Assembly (NCBI RefSeq): GCF_001640025.1
Contig: NC_031673.1
Coordinates: 434,001 to 498,000 of the forward strand
Direction: 5' to 3'
Origin: Sugiyamaella lignohabitans
Lineage: Eukaryota > Ascomycota > Dipodascomycetes > Dipodascales > Trichomonascaceae
DNA length: 64,000 bases
Position 1 is the stretch's first letter, and each line of letters starts with the position of its first letter. Below, one piece after another: positions 11,059 through 21,673 of the stretch. The notes beneath the pieces are model-generated. The model was not told where the DNA came from and made no database searches. It was given only the letters and a program-made list of their open reading frames with translations. Both the position numbers and the translations under genes were made by a program.

Positions 11059-12798
11059 ATGGATATCTTTAAACTACTCTCGAGAGGAGCGACTATTCAG
11101 AGAAATGGCAAGCATCAGAAGGATTTAGAACTGTTTAATCCAAATGCTACTGCTGCCAAGGAAGTGGCAGCAGGCTCTGATTCGGTAGATCTGAAGATTG
11201 CAAAGGAAATTGATTTTTTCAAAAACGCATCCAAGGCTGATAAAAAGGCCAAAAAGGTGTCTAGTGAGACCAATAATAAAGATAAAAAGGTGAAACAAAG
11301 TAACAAAAATGTCATTGATAATAGAAATGACGAGGATGACGAGGAGGATGACGCTGTTAGTGTACCACTCTCTATTACTTCTCCAGAAGAGGCCAGTGTT
11401 CAACGTAAAAAGTTCAAGATCAAGACCACGGGTGACGATATTCCTCTTCCAATTGGCTCGTTTGAAGATTTGACGACGAGATTCCAATTACATCGCCATT
11501 TATTGCGTAATCTCGAGCAACAGAATTTCTCATCACCTACAGCGATTCAGTCCGAGTCAATTCCCATTCTTCTTCATGGAAGAGATCTTATTGCCTGTGC
11601 TCCAACTGGTTCAGGTAAAACATTAGCATTTAGTATTCCTTTGGTCCAATCTCTTAAAGAGCACAAAACAACCGGTATAAGGTGCCTGATAGTATCTCCT
11701 ACTAAAGAGCTGGCTACTCAAATCTACAATGAAGTCGTTAAGCTCTCAAGAGGTCGTGATCTCAATATTTGCATTTTAACAAAAGCAGCTGCTGCTAAAT
11801 TCAGAAATGACGCTTTATCGAGACAGAAATTCGATATTCTCATCACCACTCCTCTGCGTTTAGTGGATGCTGTCAAATCTGAAATCATCGACTTGTCTCA
11901 TGTTCAACACTTAGTACTCGATGAAGCTGATAAGCTATTTGAACAAGGCTTCTTAGAACAGACTGACGATATTTTGGCTGCCTGTTCCAATCCAAGATTA
12001 CAAAAAGCTCTCTTTTCAGCCACTATTCCATCTGGTGTAGAAGAGATGGCCAAGACTATAATGCACTCACCTATTCGTATCATTGTTGGTCATAAGGAAG
12101 GTGCATCGCATGATATTGACCAGAAGCTAGTATATGCTGGAAACGAGCAAGGTAAACTTATTGCCATCAGACAAATGATTACTGGTGGTGAGGTAGTACC
12201 GCCAGTTATCATCTTCGTACAGTCGATTCAGCGTGCCAAAGCATTATTCCATGAGTTACTATATGACAAAGTCAATGTTGATGCTATTCATGGTGAACGT
12301 ACACAAAATCAAAGAGACAAAGTAATTGAAAGATTCAAGCAAGGTGAGATCTGGGTTTTGATCTGTACTGATGTTTTGTCAAGAGGTATTGATTTCCGAG
12401 GGGTGAATCTTGTTATTAACTACGATGTACCACAATCCTCACAGTCGTATGTGCACAGAATTGGTCGTACTGGTCGTGCTGGACGTGCTGGTAAAGCAGT
12501 GACTTTCTTCACAAAGGACGACCACGACGCTGTGAAGAATGTCGTCAATGTCATGAAACAAAGTGGCTGCGATGTTGGTGATTGGATGCTCAAGATGAAG
12601 AAAATCACCAAAAACGACAAGAAGCAACTGAAGAAGAAACCTGTGGAGAGAACCGAGATTTCCACTGTTCCATCTGTCATCCGTCAAAAGCGTAAGCAGC
12701 GGCGAGATATGGTTGAAGCTTCCAAAAAGCGAAAGCTTCACAGTACAGATGATGGTCCTGCCTCAGCCGAGCAATCCTCTGATGAAGCATCTGATTAG
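11059..12798 (+). CDS. ROK1: DEAD-box ATP-dependent RNA helicase Rok1
   Basis: The 579-aa protein has a charged N-terminal extension of about 125 residues, then a full DEAD-box core: Q motif near 155-165, Walker A APTGSGKT at 181-188, PTKELA, DEAD at about 288-291, SAT, and [10 protein letters not shown]. The C-terminus is basic. The start [11 protein letters not shown] and the [11 protein letters not shown] lead-in are typical of Rok1, the nucleolar helicase needed for 18S rRNA processing and snR30 release. The ATG at 11059 is preferred to an in-frame TTG three codons upstream. No intron is needed. Confidence 0.94.
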   Translation: MDIFKLLSRGATIQRNGKHQKDLELFNPNATAAKEVAAGSDSVDLKIAKEIDFFKNASKADKKAKKVSSETNNKDKKVKQSNKNVIDNRNDEDDEEDDAVSVPLSITSPEEASVQRKKFKIKTTGDDIPLPIGSFEDLTTRFQLHRHLLRNLEQQNFSSPTAIQSESIPILLHGRDLIACAPTGSGKTLAFSIPLVQSLKEHKTTGIRCLIVSPTKELATQIYNEVVKLSRGRDLNICILTKAAAAKFRNDALSRQKFDILITTPLRLVDAVKSEIIDLSHVQHLVLDEADKLFEQGFLEQTDDILAACSNPRLQKALFSATIPSGVEEMAKTIMHSPIRIIVGHKEGASHDIDQKLVYAGNEQGKLIAIRQMITGGEVVPPVIIFVQSIQRAKALFHELLYDKVNVDAIHGERTQNQRDKVIERFKQGEIWVLICTDVLSRGIDFRGVNLVINYDVPQSSQSYVHRIGRTGRAGRAGKAVTFFTKDDHDAVKNVVNVMKQSGCDVGDWMLKMKKITKNDKKQLKKKPVERTEISTVPSVIRQKRKQRRDMVEASKKRKLHSTDDGPASAEQSSDEASD

Positions 12799-13043
12799 TT
12801 CTATTTAAGAGTTTCTCATAAGCACCTGTTCTCAGTTCTAAAGCGCTCCTCCATGGTTCTTGCTATTCAAAAGATCCCCTTTGGAGTACCAACATCCTGC
12901 ATGGACCCTAGCAAACAGCTCCAGGGGCCAGTTATCCCATGGTCATAAATAACCGCAAAAGTTCTATAATAATAGTCTTTATAATATATATTTAGCATCA
13001 ACTTTATACAAACAAACTTTTCAGTCAATTACATGCCCATGCT

Positions 13044-13526
13044 CTAGTGCTCAGCGGCATGTTCAGCCTCCTCCTCGACGTGGTGGTGAGGGTAGCCAAA
13101 GACATTTCTTCTGCCAATAATCTCACCCAATGCGAAAAGACCAGCAAATTGAACGAGGTAAGCACCACCGGCAACAACTTGTTGTCTAGAGACACCAGTC
13201 ACAGTGTCGACAAGCTGGGCAGGAGAGTTGGCAAAATGCTTAGATTGAGTGAGGATTTGTTGCCAAAGGTTCTTGTAGACAGATTGGAATTGGGTTCCAG
13301 ATGGGGGAGAAAGACCCTCCTTGACATAGATGTGCTTACCGAGCTCAGCAACAACCTTGGCCCAGTAGATGGAGCAGTTAACAAAGCCAGCAGCCTTGCT
13401 AGTGATGGTGCTGACAGCCGAGGAAGCCTTGGAAACAGCACTGGAAGCCTGGCTGGCAGTCGAGTTATAACGAACCGAACGACGAGCGATAAGTCTCGAG
13501 TTGTTAAGGAGTTGATTGCGGAGCAT
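13044..13526 (-). CDS. ATP20: Mitochondrial F1Fo ATP synthase subunit g
   Basis: The 160-aa product starts with a basic, Ser-rich presequence (about residues 1-45), followed by the subunit g region with YWAKVVAELGKHIYVKEGLSPP and a C-terminal membrane helix (about 120-140) holding GAYLVQFAGLFALGEIIGRR, which contains a GxxxG-like GLFALGEIIG. Subunit g sits in the inner membrane at the dimer interface and helps shape cristae. The His/Glu-rich tail is unusual but short. Length is slightly above that of S. cerevisiae because of the presequence. Confidence 0.9.
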   Translation of the reverse strand: MLRNQLLNNSRLIARRSVRYNSTASQASSAVSKASSAVSTITSKAAGFVNCSIYWAKVVAELGKHIYVKEGLSPPSGTQFQSVYKNLWQQILTQSKHFANSPAQLVDTVTGVSRQQVVAGGAYLVQFAGLFALGEIIGRRNVFGYPHHHVEEEAEHAAEH

Positions 13527-14977
13527 TTTTAGCGTATAAATATAGTTGTGCTTTTCCGGCTCGGTATATCAGTCCACAGCTACAAGGAGAGCTGCCAAAA
13601 TTTCCCGGTCAAAATACTGAAATTTCACTATTCAGCCGTGTCCCACGAAAGTTGATTCTCCAATCAGATGCGACCTTATCATCGATCGCCTGCAATGCTG
13701 TATAGCTGCATGTCAGATCACTATCACCAGAAGCGATATCAAAATTAACTATAGTCTGCTATGGGTCTGAGAGATGTAAAGAAATTCCAGTGCTCTAACG
13801 CTTTTATCGAGCATCCCTTTTGTTTTGAACTGTACGTAGAACTTGGTGTAAGAGCCTTGTTATTAATTTCAGATTTTGCTAATTATGTATGCTAATTCAT
13901 TTTCATATATATTTTCCACTAAGAACATACATAACGAATAAGGTTATCCGAGTAGAGGTATTTAAATTTAAATAAATTATAAAATTTCTTTCAGCAATGA
14001 CTATATTATAGTTTTACTTTTAGAAGAGACTCATTTAGGGCTGAAAATAATTCTCTCAGGGTGGAGTAGCTTTCAAACAATTTGAAAGAGAGCACCTTGT
14101 TTTTGTTATTTGATAAGGAACCAACTCTATGCTCTCAGATTCCTTCAAGAATTGCAGAACTCATGAAGTTAAGCATACATTCACAGGGAATACATATTGT
14201 TACTAATAAATATTTGAAGGTGGGTATCGATTTGCTTATAAATCTTTAACAACTTTTTTTATGTTCGCTAGCAGGGCCGAGTTTAAAGAAGTTAGATATT
14301 TTGAGACCTCTGCTGATATCCTTTGCTTTAAGAAAGTTCACCTTCGTAGATGGATTATACAGGTCTTATCAAATAAAGTACACCACTACCCGAAGAGAAT
14401 AAACTGAGAAATGATGATAAAGGAGAACCTCCATAATGCGCGCTTATTTCATATTTTCTCCAACTCTGTGCTCATATGTACTGCCTTCTTGCACTGACTG
14501 ATATTTTTGAATTACTTGATATACTTGATATTAAAAAAACAAGATTTGCAAGCTCAACGGTGGCAGTCGGGATCAGCATCAGTCCCTGCATATGCAAGTG
14601 TAATATATATGATCAATTGTTATCTCCACACAGAACAATCGAGTAATAGTGCTAGATCAGCGGCAGGGGTAATCTCACCTCCAAATAAACAATATATCTC
14701 TACATCAAGTCCGGCAGAGACACCTGAGCATGCATTCAACCAGTCATAGCAGTCTTTCGATCAGAAATCACGCAATTAGGTCTGCATATCACGCATAAGC
14801 ATACCCCGGAATTACTGGACTTGCAGGACGAAATGTTGTAATTTACAAAAACCGAGCAATTAGCGCCAAATTATCCGTTTCGGTACTATACCTGTCTACA
14901 AGAGTTCAGGCTTGAAGGAATAATATAAATAAATATTGAACCCCAAACTATAAAATTAATTAGACAAGCTTATAAAA
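13527..14977. other. Gene-poor AT-rich stretch
   Basis: A 1.45-kb region between ATP20 (minus) and the 2OG oxygenase (plus). I see only short open frames with no recognisable domain, no CTAAC-bounded exon and no GC arm. It must contain the promoters of both flanking genes. Confidence 0.5.
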
Positions 14978-16198
14978 ATGACTTTTCAGGTTGATCCTAT
15001 CAAAGATGCTCAATATAATATTCATCCTTTCACTCATGTCCACGAAACTTCTGATAAGACTCTAGATTATGTTGATCTGGTTGCTATCGACCTGTCTAAA
15101 TATACAGATACGCCAGAAGGGCAAGAATCTCGGAGGGCTCTTGCGAAACAGCTTCACAATGCCCTCAGTACTTATGGCTTTTTTTATGTCACTGGCCATG
15201 GAATAGAGAAAGAAAGAATAGACCATCTATATTCTGTTGCACAGAGCATTCTGGAACTACCTGATGAGATCAAGTATAAGCACCTTGCGGGTGCGCTCAG
15301 ATCAGACGACGAAGATCGATCTGTCTCGTTAGGAGCAGAAAGAGGTGGTGGATTCAAGCCACGACAATACTGGGCTATGAAAAACGGCGTTCGTGACCAA
15401 ATTGAACATTACAATTTTCTGGATCTACTCCATGATAAACTCATGACCGAACAAAATCATCCTGAAATTGCCAAAGCATACCTTGAGGAAGTTGCTGAAT
15501 ATTACAGACTATTGCATCACACTGTTTTAAAAAAAATTACAGTTCTCTGTGACATTATTCTGGAAATTCCTGAAGGTACCATCTGGGAGAAAAATTTTAA
15601 AGTGGTTCCTGAAGATAGAGACGCATCAGGGAGTGGATTTGGTAGGTTTATGATGTACCACGGAATGTCACCAGAAGATGAAGCAAAAACAGACGATACT
15701 TGGTTAAGAGGACATTCTGATAGTACTGCATTCACATTTATTACTTCACAACCAATGGCCTCTTTACAAATTAGAGACTATTATACAGGTAAATGGAGAT
15801 ATATTCCATACCTTCCAAATGCCTTTGTGGTAAATATTGGAGATGCAATGGAGTTCATTACTGGAGGATATTTCAAGTCGACTATTCACAGAGTTGTTAA
15901 ACCTCCTGCTGATCAATTGTATAACCGTCGTTTAGGATTGATTTATTTTTCAAAACCTTCAGCAAAATCCGTCATTGATCCTGAGGCAGTTAATTCTCCA
16001 CTTCTTGAGAGATTAGGATATACAAAACCTGAGGAATGGGACAGAATAGAGTACGCCAAGTGGGATGACGAAAAGGGCCGACTATTTGGTCGTAAAGATC
16101 TAAATAATACTCAAACTGACGAGCCATTACCTGTAAAATTATATGGAAGATATGCTGAGAGATGGCATCAGGCCAGCGGGCCAAAGGTTTTCACTTGA
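14978..16198 (+). CDS. 2-oxoglutarate/Fe(II) oxygenase, isopenicillin-N-synthase-like
   Basis: The 406-aa protein has a DIOX_N-type N-terminal domain (VAIDLSKY, YGFFYVTGHGI at about 65-76) and a C-terminal 2OG-FeII domain. Iron ligands are His246, Asp248 and His304, and Arg318 is the likely 2-oxoglutarate contact. The family oxidises small molecules. The substrate is not predictable. It lies 378 bp upstream of a flavin monooxygenase on the same strand; such pairing suggests, but does not prove, a shared pathway. Its AT-rich coding sequence and long flanking spacers differ from the housekeeping genes around it. Confidence 0.85.
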   Translation: MTFQVDPIKDAQYNIHPFTHVHETSDKTLDYVDLVAIDLSKYTDTPEGQESRRALAKQLHNALSTYGFFYVTGHGIEKERIDHLYSVAQSILELPDEIKYKHLAGALRSDDEDRSVSLGAERGGGFKPRQYWAMKNGVRDQIEHYNFLDLLHDKLMTEQNHPEIAKAYLEEVAEYYRLLHHTVLKKITVLCDIILEIPEGTIWEKNFKVVPEDRDASGSGFGRFMMYHGMSPEDEAKTDDTWLRGHSDSTAFTFITSQPMASLQIRDYYTGKWRYIPYLPNAFVVNIGDAMEFITGGYFKSTIHRVVKPPADQLYNRRLGLIYFSKPSAKSVIDPEAVNSPLLERLGYTKPEEWDRIEYAKWDDEKGRLFGRKDLNNTQTDEPLPVKLYGRYAERWHQASGPKVFT

Positions 16199-16576
16199 TG
16201 GTTCGTAACGAAATAGACCATTGATATAAAATATGAAATATAGTTATTGATTTGCATACACCAAAAAAGTAATTTGGTCTGATGTAAGGTCCACATTTGT
16301 AAATAGCAGATCAAATGTGCATCTACATTTTGAAAATAAAAACAAAAATAAAACAAGACTGTTTTCGAAAATGAATCAAAGCTACATGGCGAGAAATAGT
16401 TAAAATGAAACACATTCCGGAATGACGACATAGACAGAACAGTATCGCGTAAACTCAGGTGAGCACCGTGATATTTATGTACATGCAGAGATCGGCCACG
16501 ATTTTGCATAGATATCAATTATATAAAACCGACATGACTGGCTTGAGTTCACGGCACCACTTCGGTCGCTACTATT
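16199..16576. other. Intergenic between the two oxygenase genes
   Basis: 378 bp, AT-rich; holds the terminator of the 2OG oxygenase and the promoter of the monooxygenase. No repeat or gene seen. Confidence 0.5.
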
Positions 16577-18274
16577 ATGAATGTCAAAAGAATAGCCATT
16601 ATTGGAGCAGGACCCGCTGGTGCAGCAGGCCTAGATTCTTTTCTCTCCCATGGATTTACAGATATCCGAGTTTTCGAGAGAAGGCCTTTGCCAGGTGGGA
16701 CCTGGGTCGGCGACACTGAACTTGGATTCGCATCAAATACTGGCAATACAGTACCCCCAATAGATGACGAAGTAGGCGATGTTCCGGTTGAAATACCACC
16801 CGAAGCAGCCAGTGCTACAGAAGAAAGCCCGTATGTTAGAAAGGCGACAATTAAAGCTCGGAGGTTTGACGAGCCAACATTATATTCTCAGCTTGAAACT
16901 AATATCCTTCCTGAATTGATGTCCTTTAAAAGAAGAAGCATGCCAAAAAACTTACTATCTAATTCGGTATCAAAATACGAAAATGAAGATGTCTTCAGAT
17001 CATACAAGACTATTCAGGAATATGTGGGCGAATTTTTCACTGGCGAAAATGAAAAATATGTATCTTACAATACAAGCGTAGAACAAGCTGAGCAGCCAGA
17101 TGGACCGGGAACTAAGTGGGTGCTAACGCTTAAACGACAAAATGGCCAGAATAATAACGAAGAATGGTGGACGGAAGAGTTCGACGGTGTTTATGCGGCC
17201 TCTGGTCGGTACAATGTACCTAGAGTTTCTCACATAAATGGCCTAGACGAAGTCGCAAAAGCTGTACCCCAGGGAGTCATTGAGCATACTAAATGGTTTC
17301 GAGGTGCTGAAAGCTACAAGGGAAAAAAGGTTTTAATTGTCGGAGCCTCGGTTAGTACTACTGATATTATCCAGCTTGTTAAAGAGACAGCTCAGCTTCC
17401 GCTGTATCTATCCGTTCGTCATGTAGCCCCAGCGTATAGAGCTGGATTCGAACAACCTTTTGTGGATGGCCGGGGATCTATTACAAGCGTTTCCCTCAAT
17501 GAAAGCGGAAAGTCCATAGATGTCATCTTTGAAGACGGTTCTACAGTCACTAATATTGAGAAGCTTGTGCTAGCCACTGGTTACAACTTTTCATATCCTT
17601 ATCTCGAAAAATATACTCAGAAATTTGGAGGCATTGTCCGTAATAATGTACTGCACAATGTGTTCTTGACTACTTGGTGGTCGGAAGACCCAACTTTAGT
17701 ACTCCCAGGAGTTTTCACCGAAGGCATTAACTTTCGGTGCATGGAAACACAGGCCATGGCGACAGCAGCATTATGGTCAGGCTTCCCTGGATCTGGATTT
17801 CCATCTAAAGAAATATGTGTTCAATGGGAAGCAGACCGAAGAAAATTCAAGACACCAGCTCAGTGGCATTTTTGGTTCCCTCATTTTGATAATATTATAG
17901 AGGCTATTGCCAAAGTAGGAGGTGGGTATAAAGCACTCTGTGAATTTGCCGGCATAACTAGTAGTGATCTTAAAACCTTCGTTCCTGTTTACGAGAAAGG
18001 CATTGCATTCAAATGTTTGTTTTTCACCAAGGTCGCCAATGAATACATGCTGAAACACCCTAAAACTCTCCAGCAATACAACCAGACAGTGGCCCTGTTA
18101 AAAACTAAAACCGTCGAACCAGACCCAACTGCGGCCGAAGCTGATCACGAACTATTCAAGAGACTCTTTGTCAACTGGTCAGGTGGTCGTGGAGAGCCGA
18201 AAATCCCCTCTAAGATCCAAACTACCGAATTGTCAGAGAAAACTCCAGTGGTAACTGAAGTCGCTGTTAAATAA
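16577..18274 (+). CDS. Flavin-containing monooxygenase-like protein
   Basis: The 565-aa protein has an FAD Rossmann motif GAGPAG at residues 10-15, followed by FERRPLPGGTWV, typical of FMOs. A second nucleotide-binding motif, VLIVGASVSTTD, is at about 251-262, preceded by IEHTKWFRG, a diverged form of the FMO identity motif. ATGYNFSYPYL lies near 337-347. It probably uses NADPH and O2 to oxygenate a nucleophilic N, S or C atom in a small molecule. It follows the 2OG oxygenase on the same strand. The C-terminal ~45 residues are variable. Substrate unknown. A single GC arm lies 43 nt past the stop. Confidence 0.85.
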   Translation: MNVKRIAIIGAGPAGAAGLDSFLSHGFTDIRVFERRPLPGGTWVGDTELGFASNTGNTVPPIDDEVGDVPVEIPPEAASATEESPYVRKATIKARRFDEPTLYSQLETNILPELMSFKRRSMPKNLLSNSVSKYENEDVFRSYKTIQEYVGEFFTGENEKYVSYNTSVEQAEQPDGPGTKWVLTLKRQNGQNNNEEWWTEEFDGVYAASGRYNVPRVSHINGLDEVAKAVPQGVIEHTKWFRGAESYKGKKVLIVGASVSTTDIIQLVKETAQLPLYLSVRHVAPAYRAGFEQPFVDGRGSITSVSLNESGKSIDVIFEDGSTVTNIEKLVLATGYNFSYPYLEKYTQKFGGIVRNNVLHNVFLTTWWSEDPTLVLPGVFTEGINFRCMETQAMATAALWSGFPGSGFPSKEICVQWEADRRKFKTPAQWHFWFPHFDNIIEAIAKVGGGYKALCEFAGITSSDLKTFVPVYEKGIAFKCLFFTKVANEYMLKHPKTLQQYNQTVALLKTKTVEPDPTAAEADHELFKRLFVNWSGGRGEPKIPSKIQTTELSEKTPVVTEVAVK

Positions 18275-18317
18275 TTATACATTTGTTGCATTTTCTAGCA
18301 TTTTCTGCGGTCGCCAT

Positions 18318-18371
18318 GCCTCCAGCGGCTGGGGCTTTGCCCCAGACCCCTTGGCTCCTGCTTAGCAGGAG
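18318..18371 (+). repeat. Single GC-rich hairpin arm
   Basis: Plus-orientation arm with GCCTCCAGCGG, loop TTT in the main stem, and a decayed inner stem CTCCTGCTTAGCAGGAG. It is 43 nt past the monooxygenase stop, in sense orientation. Confidence 0.9.
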
Positions 18372-18485
18372 ATTTCTAGGAAAACACCCCTAAAACATTT
18401 TTTTAAAGGAATAAAGACAGAGTCAGAGGCTGCCGATTTCCCTGCATAAACATATGCAGGTTCTGATAAGGGCTAGGGCCCACTT

Positions 18486-18536
18486 GCAATTTAAAAAATT
18501 GCGATCTGCACTCGGCCTTTTTTTTTTTTTTTTTTT
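18486..18536. repeat. AT palindrome followed by a 19-T run
   Basis: GCAATTTAAAAAATTGC (18486..18502) is an inverted repeat; a run of 19 T follows at 18518..18536, about 190 bp before the DUS1 start. The T run may act as a nucleosome-excluding promoter element. Confidence 0.6.
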
Positions 18537-18727
18537 CGAATCAATAAAACTCATTTTGGTCCCTGCCGCAACCTACATATACCTCGTACACCCGAGAACT
18601 AGACGCGAAAATTAAGTCTGTGACTTGCTGCTCAAAGCAGATAAATATTTTTGGCCCATTCAAACTGTCTTCTGTCACAAGAATAGTCAAACCACTTGCA
18701 GGCTTAAGCCGAAATTTAATTCCGAAA

Positions 18728-20086
18728 ATGACTGTATCACAGGCTGCTACCCCTGAGCCAGAAGTGGTCACCAAAACGGCCGCTCCTGTTAAAACTGTTG
18801 TTGAAAGACCCTCGGAGTTCACTGTTGAAAATAAACTCACTGGTAGAGACCTTCTCAAGAGTGTTGGATTTCCAAAGACTATTGTTGCTCCTATGGTAGA
18901 TCAGAGCGAGCTTGCTTGGAGACTGATATCTCGTAAATACGGAGCTGATCTATGCTACACTCCTATGTTCCATGCCAGACTATTTGGAGAAGATAAGCGA
19001 TACCGTGAGGACCAGTTTGGTCCTTTAGATGGAGATGCTAATGTCGACAGACCTCTTATCGTCCAGTTCTGTGCAAATGATCCCGAAGAGTTATTAAAGG
19101 CTGCCAAGTATGTCGTTGGTAGATGTGATGCCGTTGATCTCAACCTTGGTTGTCCTCAAGGAATCGCAAAAAAAGGAAAATACGGTGCTTTTTTAATGGA
19201 AGATTGGGATCTCATCTATAGACTCATCAATATCCTGCATACTAAGTTAGAGATTCCAGTGACTGCCAAGATTCGAATTTACGAAACCAAGGAAAAGACT
19301 CTTGAATATGCCAAAATGGTCCTCAGTGCCGGAGCCCAGTTTCTCACTGTCCATGGCAGAACCAGAGAGATGAAGGGTCAGCTTACTGGCCTCGCTGATT
19401 GGTCCTATATTCGTTATGTTAGAGATAACCTGCCACCAGATACCGTCATCTTTGCCAACGGCAATGTTCTTTATTCTGAGGATATTGATAGAAGTTTAGA
19501 GGCCACTAAAGCCGATGCTGTCATGTCTGCCGAGAGTAACCTATACAATCCAGGAGTATTCAATGTGAATAAGCCCGGAATCGACGACCAATTCCCACGT
19601 GTTGATAAACTTCTTCGAGAGTATTTTGAAACCGCGAAATCCACCCCTGGCAATGCTTCACAAACATCTATGAAATCGCATTTCTTCAAAGTCCTGCAAT
19701 CGTTCCTGCCTAAACATCTCAACATCCGTAATGCTATTGGTCCCATCCGCAAGGGCCAGTACGACCAGTTTGAAGACGTTGTCAAGCAAGTTGAGGAGAT
19801 TGTCGAGGGAATCTACGAAAAAGTGAATAAAGGAGAACTGGAAGACAAAGTCATTACACTCCCAGACGGGTACAAGTCAGTCCCATACTGGCGATGTCAG
19901 CCATATTTCCGAGTCGTTAACGGAGTCCTCAGCAACGGCAAACGCAAAGCAGACGTCGACCCAGAAGCCGCTCAACGAAAGAAAGAGGCCAAGCTCGAAA
20001 AAGAAAAGGCCGCTGCTGCCCTAGCTTCTCTGTCATCTGACGGTCCTCAGCCAACTGGCGACGAGGCTCCTGAACCCTCAAACTAG
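18728..20086 (+). CDS. DUS1: tRNA-dihydrouridine synthase Dus1
   Basis: The 452-aa protein has a short Thr/Pro-rich N-terminus, then the flavin TIM barrel starting at VAPMVDQSELAWR. Catalytic Cys142 is in the DLNLGCPQGIAKKG block typical of Dus1, and VHGRTREMKG and ANGNVLY are FMN/tRNA-contacting motifs. Dus1 reduces U16/U17 in cytoplasmic tRNAs using NADPH. The C-terminal tail (about 395-452) is Lys/Glu-rich. ATG 18728 is chosen; the longer frame opens with GTG. A GC arm lies 46 nt past the stop. Confidence 0.9.
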   Translation: MTVSQAATPEPEVVTKTAAPVKTVVERPSEFTVENKLTGRDLLKSVGFPKTIVAPMVDQSELAWRLISRKYGADLCYTPMFHARLFGEDKRYREDQFGPLDGDANVDRPLIVQFCANDPEELLKAAKYVVGRCDAVDLNLGCPQGIAKKGKYGAFLMEDWDLIYRLINILHTKLEIPVTAKIRIYETKEKTLEYAKMVLSAGAQFLTVHGRTREMKGQLTGLADWSYIRYVRDNLPPDTVIFANGNVLYSEDIDRSLEATKADAVMSAESNLYNPGVFNVNKPGIDDQFPRVDKLLREYFETAKSTPGNASQTSMKSHFFKVLQSFLPKHLNIRNAIGPIRKGQYDQFEDVVKQVEEIVEGIYEKVNKGELEDKVITLPDGYKSVPYWRCQPYFRVVNGVLSNGKRKADVDPEAAQRKKEAKLEKEKAAAALASLSSDGPQPTGDEAPEPSN

Positions 20087-20132
20087 CATATTAATTTATT
20101 ACCTTCGCATTAGAACTTTTACAGGGAGAGGT

Positions 20133-20289
20133 GCCTCCGGCGGCTGGGGCTCTGCCCCAGACCCCGTCGCTCCTCTCGCTTCGCTCGAGTCGGACATCGG
20201 GCATCCAACGTTAAACAGATATAAGGGGGGCCAGCGGAACGAGCGAAGCGAGCCACGGGGTCTGGGGCAGAGCCCCAGCCGCCGGAGGC
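20133..20289. repeat. GC-rich inverted repeat, two arms
   Basis: It lies between convergent DUS1 and BET5, 46 and 43 nt past their stops. The left inner stem is of the CTCTCGCTTCGCTCGAGT type; the right is GAGCGAAGCGAG. The spacer is about 40 bp. Confidence 0.95.
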
Positions 20290-20332
20290 AGACCAGGTGT
20301 CCCAAATAGTTTGTTATTTACAATAAATTAGT

Positions 20333-21187
20333 CTATTCAAACCCGGCCAGCGAGGTGATGAAAGCATCGAGCCCAAGCATGAACAGCTCGTTGTTGACGC
20401 CTTCTCCGCCCGGGTGCTCTATAGGGCTTAGTGGGCTGCAATCGTGGTTAGATTTTTCAACTTGAAAGGCAGATGATTTGGGTACTTACTTCTTAACAAC
20501 GTATTCGACGTAAAGCGTGGTGTAGATTTCGTTGAGGACAGGTCTCATGTTGTCGACTTTGGGGTCGGTGATAAGGACAAATTTGATATTCGACGGAGGT
20601 TCAAAATAATGCAGTCGGTATTTGCTGGTGCGGAATGATATGAAAGAGTCCTGGTCGGTCAGCTTACGGACCATGCTTCTCATGGAGTAGATAACACCAA
20701 AAATCAGTTTGGCATCGTCAGCTTTGTTTCGAGGGGCCTGATTCTGCGTTGGTAACAGGTTGGCTTTTGGAGCACGATTAAACAGTTCATTTGGCGCAGG
20801 AATTGAGTTCGATATTCTTTTTGAAGGCGTGCTCCCACTTGGAACTGTATGCCATTCTCTTGAGTAAATGCATTCGGCTGGTGAGAGGTTAGTTCGAGCA
20901 TTTCAGTTGCGTTCAACGCAATTTCACCTTCGAAATTATCAGAAATTTAATCGTAAATTAAGAGAAAAAACAGGAAAAATTCAGGTACACAAGTGAGAAC
21001 GGAATAGACAGGAACAAACAAAAGTCAATTACTAAAAGTCGGCTCCTGAAGCATGAATTATAGTTTCAAGGCAAGAGCGTGTGTCAACAGCTTTGCTAAG
21101 GGACCATTTTTAAATTTCAGAATTACGATACATCACGATGCTGTACTTACCATGGCGGTCAAATAAATGAAAAGAATATATCGTCAT
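20333..21187 (-). CDS. BET5: TRAPP complex subunit Bet5 (TRAPPC1), three exons
   Basis: Exons 21151..21187, 20490..20877 and 20333..20435 give 175 aa in frame. Both introns have GTAAGT donors and CTAAC 10-11 nt before AG. The protein starts MTIYSFHLFDRHAECIYSRE, the longin-type start of Bet5/TRAPPC1, continues with DDAKLIFGVIYSMRSMVRKL, then TSKYRLHYFEPPSNIKFVL, and ends in LYVEYVVKNPLSP plus a helix. Bet5 is a core TRAPP subunit and part of the Ypt1 exchange factor in ER-Golgi transport. A Pro/Ser-rich insert of about 35 residues (about 25-60) replaces the shorter loop seen in other species. The gene is easy to miss because exon 1 encodes only 12 codons. Confidence 0.88.
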
Positions 21188-21673
21188 TGTGGAGGTTTGC
21201 AATTTCGATTAATGATGATGATGTTGTACAGAAGAGAATCCAGATGCCAATGTTGCAGATAATCAGGCATTTTGTTGATCTACCATGCCGCGCGTTAGAT
21301 ACACCATGATAGTCCTAATTATATTTAACTAAACTACAATTAATACCAGTGATATAAGCACATTTATTTTAATTAAATAAAATAAAATAAATATCTAGTT
21401 TGCAGTGATACCAGCAGTCTCCAGCTCTCCAGCAGGAAGTTTTTAAATAAAATCAATTTTTAAAATTGATACCATTGAACTAAGAAGGTTATTTTCAATT
21501 AAATAATATTAAATAAATAGATTTACATAGACTCACAGTATGACAACGTTGGGCTCTTCAAATTGAAGTTATACTAGTCGAGCCATACACTAGACTCCAG
21601 TAGTATTACTGGTCAAAGCCAGGTAGGTAGTCCTACTTCTCACAATGCATCGAGACGACAAGACTGGTCATAT
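21188..21673. other. Intergenic, AT-rich
   Basis: 486 bp between the BET5 start and the CWC15 stop (both minus). It contains AT-rich runs near 21360..21520; no gene or GC arm. Confidence 0.5.

Noticed and set aside
14507..14749. 80-codon plus-strand frame in the 13.5-15 kb gap
   Set aside because: No recognisable domain; starts in AT-rich sequence and could occur by chance.
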